Both the position numbers and the translations under genes were made by a program. From NCBI GenBank assembly GCA_030686995.1, contig CM060707.1, positions 83,461,472-83,525,471 of the forward strand: a stretch of DNA of 64,000 nt, in the 5' to 3' direction. Under the pieces are notes generated by a model that worked only from the letters and a program-made list of their open reading frames with translations, was not told where the DNA came from and made no database searches. Below, in pieces: positions 44,552 to 56,400 of this stretch; position 1 is the stretch's first letter; each line of letters begins with the position of its first letter. Source of the DNA: Artemisia argyi. Taxonomy: Eukaryota; Streptophyta; Magnoliopsida; Asterales; Asteraceae.

Positions 44552-45960
44552 TGATGAGGTGAAAAATGATCCGTTTTAAGGGGGTCATTTAAGCCCGAAT
44601 TCGAATTTATTTGATCAAATATTGCCCTAAATCGTTCCTTTTGTGATTTTAGGTACTTTGGGAGAGAAATCTGGAAAAGGAAGCAATTCGGACGTTTTTG
44701 GAGCATAAAAGTGAAGAAAACGCCAAAGTCTTAATTTTCCATGCTGGGAACAGTAGGTGACGGCGTCAAGAGTAACTCCCTGACGGCGTCAAGAGCAAAA
44801 TTCCATGACGGTCTAGAAGAGATTTGACGGCGTCATGAAGGTAGGGCTTCAAGAGCAAAATTCCATGACGGCCTGGAAATGATTAAGTCTTGACGGCGTC
44901 AAATGTAGATCAAGGCAGTCCGAGAATAGTTTTGGCGGCGAGGTGACGGTGTCACAAGCTTTGTCTTGACGCCGTCAGACCTCTTTTCCTATATATAGTT
45001 TTCTAATTTTTCACATTTAAAGAGAGAAGTTTTGGAGAAACCCTAAGTACGATTTTGGTGCGAATTTTACAGGTTTTTCAAGGGTTCCAAGCCCTTGATA
45101 CCTTTCATGTGTAATTAAGATAAGTGTTCTTTTAATTCAATCAATATGTCTATGTGTTGGTTGTCTATATCTTGTTCTTGTCTTAATTCCATCATGCTAG
45201 GCTAGATCTATCTTGTGTTTGCTTAGATCTAATGAAACCTAGATGTTAATTATGTGTTGATTACTTGTTTATACTTGTTTTGGATGAATGATTTATATGT
45301 TAGGCTTAAGAAAACTGGCAGATCTCCAATTGGTAACATGCTTGAACGTCTTAAGAAACATGAACCGACGCGCACTAGGTCTTTATTGGTTGTATTTAAT
45401 GCATGAGCCACTGTTTACAATCCCTATAGTTGTGCTGGGCATGATGTAGGAGGAGATAAGAGCTCATAGAATTGGGGAGTTAAGTGTGCCACCCCATGAA
45501 TGGTATTAAGGAATACGATCCATCATCCATGCATTTATAACAAGTAATTAACGTGTAAAAGATGTCTAGGGAGTAGTGAAATCTAAGTAAACACATTTTC
45601 TCCACTTACTGCTCACAACTTTAGTATAATTTAGTTTACTTTTCATTTTTAGTATTTTATTTTGATTGCATCTTAGCATTGGGTTAGTTGATTAGCAACT
45701 AATTCCGCCTAAATCCTTCAAACCCGAGATTTTTAATTGCTTTCTAAAAAAAATATAAAACCACAAAAATAATCATCCCTCACCTTTAGAACTAGTATTT
45801 AGGCTTTCTAATCCTAGTGACACTATTCCTAAGCTGAACGATCAATCCCCCGGTACTTGTCACTATACTATACTACAACGATCAGGTACACTGCCTGGTG
45901 GGGGTTGTAAGCTTCTCGAGATCACTCGAGAGGTAAAGCCTATTGCGATCCCACGCATCA
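44552..45960 (+). mobile_element. S2: solo LTR, same family as S1
   Basis: 1409 bp from TGATGAGGTGAAAAATGA to CCCACGCATCA, with perfect duplication AGTGA (44547-44551 and 45961-45965). It is the inverted copy of S1 over most of its length. TATA box CCTATATATAG at about 44988-44999. No PBS or coding region. It inserted into element F. Confidence 0.88.
44756..44999 (+). promoter_or_regulatory. S2 LTR promoter: TGACGGCGTCA palindromes and TATA box
   Basis: Exact TGACGGCGTCA at 44758-44768 and 44781-44791, more exact and degenerate copies to 44977 (TTGACGGCGTCAT, CTTGACGGCGTCAA, GGTGACGGTGTCAC, CTTGACGCCGTCAG), then CCTATATATAG. Confidence 0.65.
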
Positions 45961-45965
45961 AGTGA

Positions 45966-46350
45966 TTTGAAACACATGAATGAAACGTGCAGTCAAAATA
46001 GGATTTGTTCCTCCACATGTCATGGAGTTAGATACTATTGGGCCCCTCGATGAATTCAACGGATGTTTGTATGGCCGTACCCAAATGAGATTAAGATGAA
46101 TCTTAATTCACTTGTTAATCTTGTTCAATATCTAGATCGAGAAACATAATAGTTAAACAAATAGAATGACTTTGATCCACGTCTAGTATTTAACATTGTA
46201 TCAGTAACAAAAGGATGGATGACATATAAACCATTTAAATGAGACGTTTAAGAAACTTCCCTCACATATTTCTAGGGGCATTGGCATGTTGCTAGATGCT
46301 AACCTTTGCTTGTATAATTACTTGATTATTATGATGTCGCAAGTGGGAGC
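45966..46350 (+). other. Element F 3' internal end with polypurine tract
   Basis: Continuation of F after S2. AAGTGGGAGC (46341-46350) sits directly before the LTR start and serves as polypurine tract. No ORF. Confidence 0.6.
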
Positions 46351-47072
46351 TGTTGGAGTATGCTCGTGTCATAATAAATAATTATATGGCTAGACATATG
46401 TGAGCCTATGGGGGCACATACTTCTATACAGAGACACCATTATATATATTGTATTTATCGTATTTACACTATATATACGACTACGTAACTCCGGATCAAT
46501 AACGGGCTACTAATAACTAAGCTAGTACTTAGTTTATTGGATTAGACCAACAATGGTCATGCCCATTTAGGGCCCTCATGGCAAGCCTAGGTGAGAAAGG
46601 AACAAGGGAAATAGTTCAAGGGGTTAAGTGTAACATATGATCTTAGAACCTCCTCTTGATTTGGTCATTATGACTAACTAAAATGAGAAAACTAATTACC
46701 AATTTTCTCTCCCCTTCCTCTATCCAAGAGCCACGAAATTAAACACACCCATATTAGTGTTTGTGGTTTTTGATCCCATCTAACCTTATTTTAGTGTAGT
46801 TCATGGCTAGATCGATTGTTACGAGGTCAAGACTAGCACCGGGTGGTGATCGGTGATGTGTAGTATGTTTCTATCATAGAGATGATTAATTTTTGTCATT
46901 TGGTTTCAAGGGTAGGTTCATGTGAAGAATGTCTCCATTGATTTCTACCAATCATGCTACAAAGGTATAACCTTATTGTTATTTATTTGATTGATGATAT
47001 GACTCTATAGATCCTTGTTGGTGATGTTTTCCACTGCGTTTATATGTTTCTTTTATGTTTATATATTCAACA
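46351..47072 (+). repeat. Element F 3' LTR (copia)
   Basis: About 722 bp, TGTTGGAGTATGC...TATATTCAACA. TATA candidate CACTATATATACG near 46468. The right boundary is where element E's LTR text begins. Unlike most LTRs here it shows no promoter palindrome cluster. Confidence 0.7.
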
Positions 47073-47852
47073 TCACCTATAGAACTTAAGGATCTTAATT
47101 AGACATTGCATAGATATGGGAAGGTTTCTAGATTTTTTTGACTGTCAGACTGGCGGAACCCTGTGAATACAAGGGCGGAACCCTTGTTTTGGTTCCGCCG
47201 GGTCCGCCAGCCTGCTGTCTTGTTTGGCTATAAATACCAAGCCACACTCAAGAATTATCTCATCATTTCTCATTATATTTTACACATACATTCTTATTAC
47301 ATTCATCTAACTTATTAACATTTCATTTGTGTGAGATCTTTTGTGGCAAAGAAGATCACAAAGTTCACACCAAAAAGTAACAAATCTCAACACTATGTTG
47401 CAAGTCTTGATAGCTTAGCATTGTGTAAACTCGTGAAGTTTATACTTCATTTCATTGTGTAATTTCAGTAGTGATTGGTTAGTATTGTAGGCCTTAAAAT
47501 ACAAAGTGTGATGGGAGTGGTTGTACCCTTGTAAAAGAACTCGACATCTAGCTTTGTGTCGGAAATCTTGTGTAAGCGACGTGTAAGGTTTTCTCCGCCG
47601 GTGAAAGGAGCTTGTTGACTAGTGATTGAAACTCTCGAGTTGGATACTCGGGGCGTGGAGTAGGGCAAGGACAAAGAGTTCTTGTAGCCGAACCACGATA
47701 AACAATCGTGTTATGGTTTGATCGTTTCTTACTTTATAATTGCATATTACTTTTCGTTCATTAGTTTCAATTGTTGATTACACGTAAAGTTTTCAAAGTT
47801 AAAGGAAGCTAAAAACCGGTAAACTATTCAACCCCCCTTATAGTTTTCCACA
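47073..47852 (+). repeat. Element E 5' LTR, 5' part missing
   Basis: Ends CCCCTTATAGTTTTCCACA, as in element C (reverse). It contains the TATA box CTATAAATACC (47228-47238) and the R/U5 block with ACTCGGGGCGTGGAGTAGGGC. About 500 bp expected upstream from comparison with C are missing, replaced by element F's LTR. Confidence 0.8.
47151..47238 (+). promoter_or_regulatory. E LTR promoter palindromes
   Basis: GGCGGAACC (47174-47182) and its exact inverse GGTTCCGCC (47191-47199), with an extra TGGCGGAACCC at 47151 and GGGTCCGCCA at 47200, lie just before the TATA box. Confidence 0.6.
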
Positions 47853-47853
47853 A

Positions 47854-47867
47854 TTGGCATCAAGAGC
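47854..47867 (+). other. Element E primer binding site
   Basis: TTGGCATCAAGAGC one base after the LTR end; a methionine-tRNA-like site with changes. Confidence 0.75.
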
Positions 47868-47919
47868 TACGTTACTCAAGCTTTTAAAATAGATTGTGTT
47901 TTAAAACTTGAAACGAACC

Positions 47920-49093
47920 ATGGATTTTGAAAATTACAAAGAAGTGCAATCTATGCAAAGACCACCACTTTTTAAAGCAAATGATTTTATATATTGGAAA
48001 AACCACTTTGGAACTTACGTGAAATCTAAAGATATAGATCTATGGTATATAATCATTGATGGTGATAACATAGCTACTTTAAAGGATACTTCAAGCAGTA
48101 AAGATGAGGATAGCTCAGTTACTAAACATAATGAAAATCAAAAGAAACTAATTGCCAAAAATAATGAAGCTAAAATGATGCTTTACAATGCTTTACCAAA
48201 GAAAGAATATGAAAGAGTTTTCATGTGCAAAACCGCTAAAGAAATTTGGCAATCTTTAATAGTCACTCATCAAGGAAACTCACAAGTAAAGGATAACAAA
48301 ATTGATCTTCTTATTCAACAATATGAACAATTTTCTATTCCCGAAGATGAGATTATTGATTGTGCATTTGCTAGGTTTAACACTATTATTACTTCACTTA
48401 AAGCACTTGATGAATCTTTTTGTAGAAAGAATTTTGTCAGGAAATTCCTTAGAGCACTCCGTCCGAAGTGGAGAGCCAAAGTGATCGTGATTGAGGAATC
48501 TAAAGATCTTTCAAGCATGTCACTTGATGAGCTAATTGGAAACCTCAAAGTTCATGAAATGGTTATGGGAAAAGATTCGGAAATTGTTAAAGGAAAGAAA
48601 GAAAAGGTCAAGTCCATTGCCTTGAAGGCTAGAGTTCAATCAAGTGATGATGAAGAATCTATTTTGGATAGTGACAATGAAGAATATGCCATTGCCGTTA
48701 GAGACTTCAAGAAGTTCTTTCGGAGACGAGGGAAGTTTGTAAGGAAACCTAAAAATGACAAGAAAGCTTTCCGAAAAGATCGTGATGACAAGAAAGGAAA
48801 GGTTGAAAGAAAATGCTTTAGATGTGCAGACACAAGTCATCTCATGAGAATGTCAAAAACCACCCAAACGCAAATCTCAAAAAGCTTTTGTAAGTGGTGC
48901 TTGGAGCGATAGTGAAGATGATGACGAAGAGCCAAAGAATGATGATATTGCTCTCATGGCTCATGACTCAAATGAGGTGCACTCTGACTCATCTTTTTCT
49001 TCTATTCATGATGACACCTTACAAAAAGAATATAACAAACTTTGTGAACTAAGCTTAAAATATCATAAACAAAAACAAATTTTTGAAAATTAA
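47920..49093 (+). pseudogene. Element E gag (copia, UBN2-like) with zinc knuckle
   Basis: Starts at ATG 47920 (MDFENYKEVQSMQRPPLF), 67 bp after the LTR. The core has FIYWKNHFGTYVKSKDIDLW, EAKMMLYNALPKKEYERVF, IWQSLIVTHQG, FARFNTIITSLKALDE, VRKFLRALRPKW and LIGNLKVHEMVM. An acidic/Ser stretch and a basic stretch follow. The zinc knuckle begins CFRCADTSHLM; a one-base frameshift near 48850 separates it from its last Cys, which is present in the next frame, followed by KPPKRKSQKAFVSGAWSD and an acidic region to the stop at 49091. This is the best-preserved gag in the window. It packages RNA into virus-like particles. Confidence 0.9.
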
Positions 49094-50381
49094 AAAGGAA
49101 TTTTTAGAAAATGAAGTTTATGAATTAAAAGAAAAAGCTAAGAGATTAGAAAAGAGTAAGAGTATTGACACAATGTGCAAATCATGTCAAGAGTTTAAAC
49201 TTGAAATTGAAAAACTCAAGATTACTCAAATCATCTAATAAAACAAACCGCAGAGTTAAAAGGTTCGATAAAAGTATTTCTTGTGCGGATGAAATAATGA
49301 AGCTTCAAAAGTCACCATTTGATAAAATGGGATTAGGTTTCATGATATCTGAAACTTCAAAGAGTTAAACAAAACTTGACGAAAAAGCACAAGAAACTAA
49401 CAAAACTGCTACAGGTACCCATGGACCAGACAGAACCAAAAACAGGGTTCCGTCCGTTGAACCCAAAGGTTCCATGGGTCCTGCAGCAGGAAAGCTAATT
49501 TCTACATCGGATCGTACAAAATTCGTTAATATCACAAATAGGTCCAAAACTAGTGTAAAAGATACAAAACTAAAACTGGAGATTAAAATTGGAGTAGGAT
49601 TTGGCAAAAATGAATTTAGGACTAAAACCACTCAAACGAGACCTAGAACTCCTATTCCCAAATGTCCCTTTCCAAAGAGTAATTACAACACACAACCAAA
49701 CTACCAACATAGTTGGTACCAAAACAGAGCTAGACATTACCAAATTCCAAGTTACATGTCATGGAACCCATATGTTCCATTTCATACATGGATCAAGTTA
49801 ATGGTATGTTTAACCAAAACGGACCCATGAGATATTGGGGACCAAACGTTTGAGTGTTTTTCATAAAATAGGTGTGCTTCAAAGTTAGTTTGGAACCGGA
49901 TGAATGGATCAAAGATAGTGGTTGCTCAAGGCACATGACAGGTAACAAAAGCCTCTTTCCAACATATCAAAAATGTGATGGAGCTAATGTCACGTTTGGT
50001 AGCAAAGTTAAAAGCAAAATCATCGGAAAAGGTACAATTTCTTATGACTCCCTTTCTATAGATGATGTAGCTCATGTTGATAACCTAGGTTTTTATCTCC
50101 TTAGTATTAGTCAACTTTGCCACAAAAAGTATAACGTCCTTTTCAGTGAAAACGGAAGTAAAATACTTAAAGAAGACATAACCATAGCCAAAGGTGTTCT
50201 TAAGAACAACATGTATGTCATGAAGATGGATCAAACATCTAGAGACAAAATTTGTCTCACCTCATTAGATGAATCTTCAACTTTATGGCATAGACGTTTA
50301 AGACACGCTAACATGAGACTTATCCAAAACCTCTCCTCCAAAGACTTTGTTTGAAACCTACCCAAGTTAAAATATGACCAT
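49094..50381 (+). pseudogene. Element E gag tail, protease and pre-integrase, cut by element D
   Basis: A coiled-coil tail (49094-49240), a basic Ser/Thr-rich linker (49390-49700, with an inverted-repeat segment at 49417-49479) and an Asn/Tyr/Gln-rich part lead to the aspartic protease DEWIKDSGCSRHMTG (about 49895-49940) with the flap-side stretch KIIGKGTISYDSLSIDDV. The GAG-pre-integrase zinc segment STLWHRRLRHANMRLIQNL is at 50275-50335. TGA at 50352-50354 replaces an Arg codon. Integrase would continue, but element D's LTR starts at 50382 after LKYDH. Several frame breaks. Confidence 0.88.
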
Positions 50382-51714
50382 TGATGTGTGCTCAAACACT
50401 CATCATTTTTGTCGTATTTAAACTGCCAAAACATCAAAAAACGCTCAAATATGCATCAAAATACAGAAAATATCCCAGGGATTGTGTTTTATACGTTTCA
50501 GATGCAAAATGAGTAAAAACAATAAAAAACGAACAAAGTTTGCACAATTGGCAGTTTCAGTCCCCCAACTTTCAAAAATTTACAAAACTAGTCCCTGAGC
50601 GTTTTTATGAAATAAAAGTCAACCCAAGGCTTTTAAAAGACAAATGTTTGCAAAAACGATCCTTGGGTGAAAAGATTGAGAAAATTACACCTTTGATCCC
50701 TTAAAATCCAAAATTTGCATAAATGGTCCCTGGGGTTTAAAAATTGGAATTTTGCAACTTTGGTCCTTTGGTTATCACACATTGGCATGTTTAGTCCTTG
50801 AATTTATTTTGTAAACTTGCCACAACAGGTCCCTATACTTTCAGTAAATTACATATTTGGTCCTTGTGCAATTACAAAACAAATGGACCAACTTTATTAT
50901 ATAAACCAAACCCCTAAAATCCAATCCACTAAACCTAACACCCAGCCCACACAAACCTTTGGCCCAACATCCCAACCAGCCCACTCCATCTCCCTTTTAA
51001 TAATAAAACAGGGTCAACCCCAGCTTTGACCACTCCCCAAAACCACCCTTTTCCCTCTCTACAAAACCACCACCCAATAACCACTCACATGTGACTTACC
51101 TATCTCTACAGCCCCCAAACAGTCCCCTAAACCCCACTTATATCACCCTAATCACAAGTCAGCAGTGAAGTACGAGTGTAGTTTTTTAGCTTAAAATTGA
51201 TTTATGTCAAGTTTATGTTTAAGTATTTTCAGATTTTAATTAGTAAGCAAGTAATAGTTTCCATTATAATCTTGTATGTTTCAATTTTTATTCAATGAAA
51301 TCCAAGTTTTAGTAATTCCAGGTTACTAAGTTTGTTTAATTTCAAAATTCTTAAATACTTTGATTGTTGTTGTAGCTGATATCTTGGACTATCTAGGCTA
51401 ACATAAGCTCCTATAAGCTTATTTAAGCTTCTAGAAATCTTTAAATTCAGTTGGTAGTGAAAATCAGAAAATAAAAAAAAAAATTAGTAAAAAAGAAAAA
51501 AGAAGAAGAAGATCCTGGAGCATGGTATATCAAGGATGGCCATGGGGTAGGGCTCTTGGGGAGCATTAGGTTAGTTAGAAACTAATTTGGGGTGTTAAGA
51601 ATACCCCTGGAGTGGAGCACAGGCACATTGTAAGACTTTCTTTTCAAATCCTTAGCAGCCACTGTAGCTGAGCTTAATTCCCTCTTATTTGTGTTAATTT
51701 AGTATGTGTATCTG
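50382..51714 (+). repeat. Element D 5' LTR, left part
   Basis: Starts TGATGTGTGCTC inside E's pol. It contains an array of GGTCCCTNNNNTTT-like units (50544-50870), a TATA candidate TTATATAAACC (50896-50906) and a Pro/Thr-codon-like C-rich stretch (50930-51130). Cut by element C at 51714; it continues at 59930. Confidence 0.75.
50544..50870 (+). repeat. GGTCCCT array in D LTR
   Basis: About eight loose repeats around the word GGTCC(C/T)TNG followed by T-rich text and TTTGCAAA-like spacer, roughly every 40-45 bp, before the TATA candidate. Confidence 0.6.
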
Positions 51715-52430
51715 TGTGGAAAACTAGAAGGGGGGGGGGGGTTGAATAGTTTTCCCCTCTTTTTCATTTTATAAAAACTTCGTTTCAAAATGTTGATTCG
51801 AATTTATTCAATTGTTTGTTTGGAAAACCTTTAATTAGAGTTTAGTATGAAAACACCATATAATCAATATGATCAATTATATACGTAAGATTTTGAAAAA
51901 AGCTTAGTTTTATGAATAGAGCTTTGGTCGGTCTTTGTGTGAATACGTTTTCCATTTAAAATCTTAAAACGTTTTGTATCAAATTATCTATCAAGTTAAA
52001 CTTAATATGAGAAGTGTGAATAATAATCTATTTGACCATATCATATAATTATACACACAATCACAATATTAACTTCTATGTACAACACAATCAATCATCA
52101 CAACTATATAAGCAACAACTAAGACATATAGGCAAGCATAGATGTAAAGCGATAAATGCAAGAATAAATGAAAAGAGATAAGAGAAAGGAAATGCAAACC
52201 GGACACGATGGTTTATAGTGGTTCGGCTACAAGGACACCTTCCTTGCCCTACTCCGCTCCCCGAGTCATGTACTCGAGAGTTTTCTTCACAACTAAACAA
52301 GCTCCCTTTTGGCGGAGAAAACCGTACACAACTTTTGCTTACACCATTTAACGACACTAAGCTAAATGTCGATTTCTAATAGTAGCTAGAACCAATCTCA
52401 CAACACTACTTCGATCACTACATAACTTCT

Positions 52431-52503
52431 ACACGACTTCACGACTTCTTCATGGCTTCACGACTTCACGACTTCTTCATGGCTTCACGACTTCACGACT
52501 TCT
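52431..52503 (-). repeat. 27-bp tandem repeat in C LTR
   Basis: About 2.7 copies of ACGACTTCTTCATGGCTTC plus ACGACTTC; the same repeat is at 58970-59033 in the other LTR. Confidence 0.8.
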
Positions 52504-52880
52504 ACACTACTCCACAACTTCTTCTATACTCCACTACATATTCACGCATCTACTTCTTCACAACTTCATGACTTCTCCACACTACTACTTCTTCCCACTA
52601 CTTCTTACTCACTCATAAGCTCACTACTAAGTAAGATCATCATGATCTACTTATTACATATACATAACTCACAACATTATATAAACACTAACTAGATCTT
52701 AATATATCTTTGGCCTTATGTTAGGGAGGTTTCTTCTCTTGCACTTTGAGTGGTGAAGGATTGGATCACTTGAAACAAAGACTTATAATCTTATGATCAA
52801 AGGATTTAGAAGGATGTTTTGAAGGGATTGGGACTGAAAATTTTCGTGCAAAAGGTAAGAAAATTCTGTGGGATGAACCA

Positions 52881-52991
52881 GTATTTATAGGGAGAAAAAT
52901 ACTGTTTGGGAGCGTGGCCGGTCCCCTTAATTGGGTGCCGGTCCCCTTAATAATTAAGGAGACCACCTAGTATAATTAAGGGGGCCGCCTA
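52881..52991 (-). promoter_or_regulatory. C 3' LTR promoter palindromes
   Basis: TATA box CCTATAAATAC (minus strand, 52881-52891) is preceded by repeated GGTCCCCTTAAT units (52920, 52939) and inverse ATTAAGGGGGCC units; see the cleaner copy at 59411-59522. Confidence 0.6.
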
Positions 52992-53391
52992 AGAAAAAAA
53001 TATTTTTTCTTCAGATTTTTTTGTCTTTTTGTGGGGGAGGTTTTTCATGAAGAATGTAGCCGTTTTTTGGGTTGAAATTTGAATTCAAAATATTTATTTT
53101 GAATAAAACATTTCTTATAAATACAAAAATGTTTTGTATAAGTTTAAAAATGTTTGTCCCACTTTAATAAAATGTAAGGTTTGTAAAAATAAAAATTCCT
53201 TTGATCATAAAATGCATTAGACACTTTGTTTATTCATACCTTAAGTGATATGGATGCTAAAGCAAATATTTACGACTAAATACTTGTTTACGTCATAATT
53301 TGTAGCTCAATGAGTTTACGTTTTGTGATTATCAAAACATAGAGATATCGATATATGTTAATAATGTTTTTAGGCATTATTTATATCAACA

Positions 53392-53407
53392 ATCTCCCCC
53401 TTTTTGA
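53392..53407 (-). other. Element C polypurine tract
   Basis: Minus-strand AAAAAGGGGGAGAT abuts the 3' LTR start. Further purine boxes are seen on the minus strand at 53481-53490, 53551-53560 and 53570-53577. Confidence 0.85.
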
Positions 53408-56400
53408 TGATTACAAAACCTAAACTCATCAAGTCTAAAAATTAATTTTTAGACATGTATTTAGTGAGTTTATATTCACTTCTCCCCCTTTTTGTAGAAT
53501 CAAAAAGGTTATGCCGACTAGCTTCATAAATGAAGTTAGACGGGATGAAAGCTCCCCCTTGATGTGTGCTCCCCCTCGTTCGATGGCACCAAGGGATCGA
53601 GATACGTAAAAAAAATATATTAGAAGCACAAGCATATATAGAAGAATATGCAATGTACAAATAACAAGCATAGCAAACAAATATTAAGGATACATAACAA
53701 TTAATTCAAAGAGATTATGTTAAAGATCCTAATTTGCCAAAGAGAGCCATCGGACTTGCTTGTAACAAAAGGTTGGTTGATTCGTATTTGGAAGTGAAAA
53801 TCATAAGCATATAGTATGCTTAGATGGTTGATGATGGAGTGTTTGGAATAAAGATGGTTTAGTTAGGGTGAGATTGTTGGATTAATGGAGGTATATGTTT
53901 GGGTCATGAATGTTGGAGAGTTTGGTTGTGGAGAGTTTGTAGCGGAAGAGGTTGATTAAGGTTTTGGATGTTGTTCAAGTGAGGGTATTGGATGTGATCT
54001 AGTGAGAAGATATTCAATCCAAGTGAAGTGTTCATTGAATGCAATGGTTTTTAGAAGAAAGATGCAACAAGGTCAATTGTTGACATGCTTCTCAAGTTGA
54101 TTTATGTTGTGTGGTGATGAGGGTGATCTAGATGAAGGTGGATCCAAATTGCGTTGAGCAAGATGTAAGGCTAAAAGAGCACTAAGCTCATGGAATTATT
54201 TTAGTGCCTCAACGAACATTAAGTGTTCGGAGGAAGGTGATGGTGGTGGAGCATGATAGTTGTCTTGGGTGAGGGTTTGAACATGCAACATAGGAATGGC
54301 ATGCGAAGTTGTAGGATGTGGTGGTGATACTCTTGGTGGTGTAGACATGTTTGAGCTTGGGAAATCATGAAAACATGATATGGGTGGAAGAGATGCTTCA
54401 TGAGTGGATGGTGTTTTTGTTGAATGAGCAACATGTAAAGTGTTGGTAATGAGGTTGGGATTATTGTTTTGGGATTGTGCATGCTCATCATAAGAGGGAG
54501 CATTAGTGGAAGCACGAATGGATGATTTGAATGGATCATTTGTGTGAGAGTGAGGTTTAGGTGTTGGTTGATTATGAACAACATCGCTTGAGTTGTGAAA
54601 AGATTATGAGGTTTGAGTGTAATGTAGAAGGATATGGATGAGTAAAGGTTTTTGATAGTGAATTATAGAAAGGTTGTGTTTTTGGTTTCAAACAAGTCCA
54701 ACTCTTTGAGGCAATTAAGCATATACTAATTATGTAGGCAATTATGTAGCCAAAGCATGTTAATCAAAGAGATTAAGTAAACAAGCAATCTCATCTAGCA
54801 TGCAAACATACTCATCAAGCAAGTAAAATATAAGTGCTAGGAAACAATAATCAACATCAAGTATTTCATAACTACATAACTAGGAGGATTAATCCTAATG
54901 TGTATCAATGTGCAATAAGTGAGTAGTTATGATAGCATTGATTTCTAGACTTGTTACAAACAAAGTCTTAATGAACAAACCATGGCCCTCTTGATTTGAT
55001 TTAGTTCACTTATAAGTGTCATTTATATAAATATAGATGACAAACATGAGATCACCAAGCATGATTTTAAGAGAGACGTTTTTAGCATTATTCAACAATG
55101 TTTGAAAGTAAGTTTTCACTTAGATGTGAGAGTTATTTGAATAAAATAGATTGGGTTTTTACTTCAAAATGTGTGAATAAATGGTAAAGAATATTTTCCC
55201 AATCTTTAGTTTTGATCAAAACAAAATTGTGAATATTGATAGTGAAAACATGTTATTTAAAAGTGGGATAGTTATTTGAAAAACTATTTTCTGAATTGTG
55301 AGGTTTTTGCATGTTTTTAGAGATATTAAATTTTTGACAACAAATATCATGAATCAAATATTTAAAAAAAAAATGTTTATTAAAGATCTCATGCTCAAGA
55401 GGGTTGGTTAAGCCTATTATTATCTCATGCTATCGTTTCTACATATCCTATGATCCTAAAGGGAATGAAGACGATAATTTATATGTTAGATGCGAGAGTG
55501 TTGAATGGGGTATAACCTAACATCTATCGTTCCTTTGGTTTTGCACGCTTATCTAACTTAATGCCATAAATCTAGGAATGAAAGAATCTAATGCGAAGCA
55601 AAGTTCATAAAAGTAAACTAGCATTAGTTATATATAGGAAGAGCAATTTAATCAAGTTGGAGAATGAGTATGAGACTATTACTAGTGGTGCTCAATTCAG
55701 GCTAAACACGACCATTTTTACGGGTTACACACACCCAACTTCTCACATAGAAGCAATTCAACAGTTAGGTTAAATTGAATTTCTAGTCAATAGATTCTCC
55801 AGTAGTCATTCTCTTTTTAGAAGAAATCGAGTTCCTAAATTTACCTATCGAAGATTACCAAATATGAAGTTTGCTTGATTCACTAATACTTGGCTTAATG
55901 TGACTCAAACACCATGTTTTTATGAAGGTAAATCTAGATGATATATTTTATTCATGATCTTAATAGAGACGTGTTGAATGTTTAGATAAGAGTAAACAAA
56001 AAATTTTAATCCTTTCTTCATGATTTACCGGTTGTTTGGTTTTGATGACATATTACTTGATTTAATAACTATGCTAGACTTAAGAGTGCACCTAAGCATC
56101 TCTTGTGAAATGAATCTCATTAAGATTATTTATCTTAAATGAGTTTGTGATTCTCAAATGATATCAAAACTAGACATTAATATATTTTTAAACAAATATT
56201 ATTTTCTATGATTTTTGCCAATGTTATATATCATACTTTAACAAGTATTTGAAAAACTAAATTTTACTTGTTTATGGATTGTGACAAGTTAATATTCAAT
56301 TCTAATAACTTATATTATTTAAAAAAATGTAGTGCATTATCTTGTAACACAACCATTCATGCTACAAAGAAAATGAAATACATAGAATATATAGTGTGTA

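Larger units (their letters stand above)
51715..53391 (-). repeat. Element C 3' LTR
   Basis: Minus strand TGTTGATATAAATAATGCC...CTAGTTTTCCACA. The promoter is at 52881-52991, R/U5 at about 52190-52380 with the GCCCTACTCC block, and a 27-bp tandem repeat at 52431-52503. A run of 10 G (about 51731-51740) is expanded relative to the other LTR. Confidence 0.92.

Noticed and set aside
52091..52357. Conserved 88-codon ORF present twice (also 58622-58888)
   Set aside because: The duplication is explained by the two LTRs of element C; the ORF spans R/U5 promoter-distal sequence and has no family.
52431..52503. CRISPR-like repeats
   Set aside because: Short direct tandem repeats without unique spacers in plant LTRs; no cas genes.
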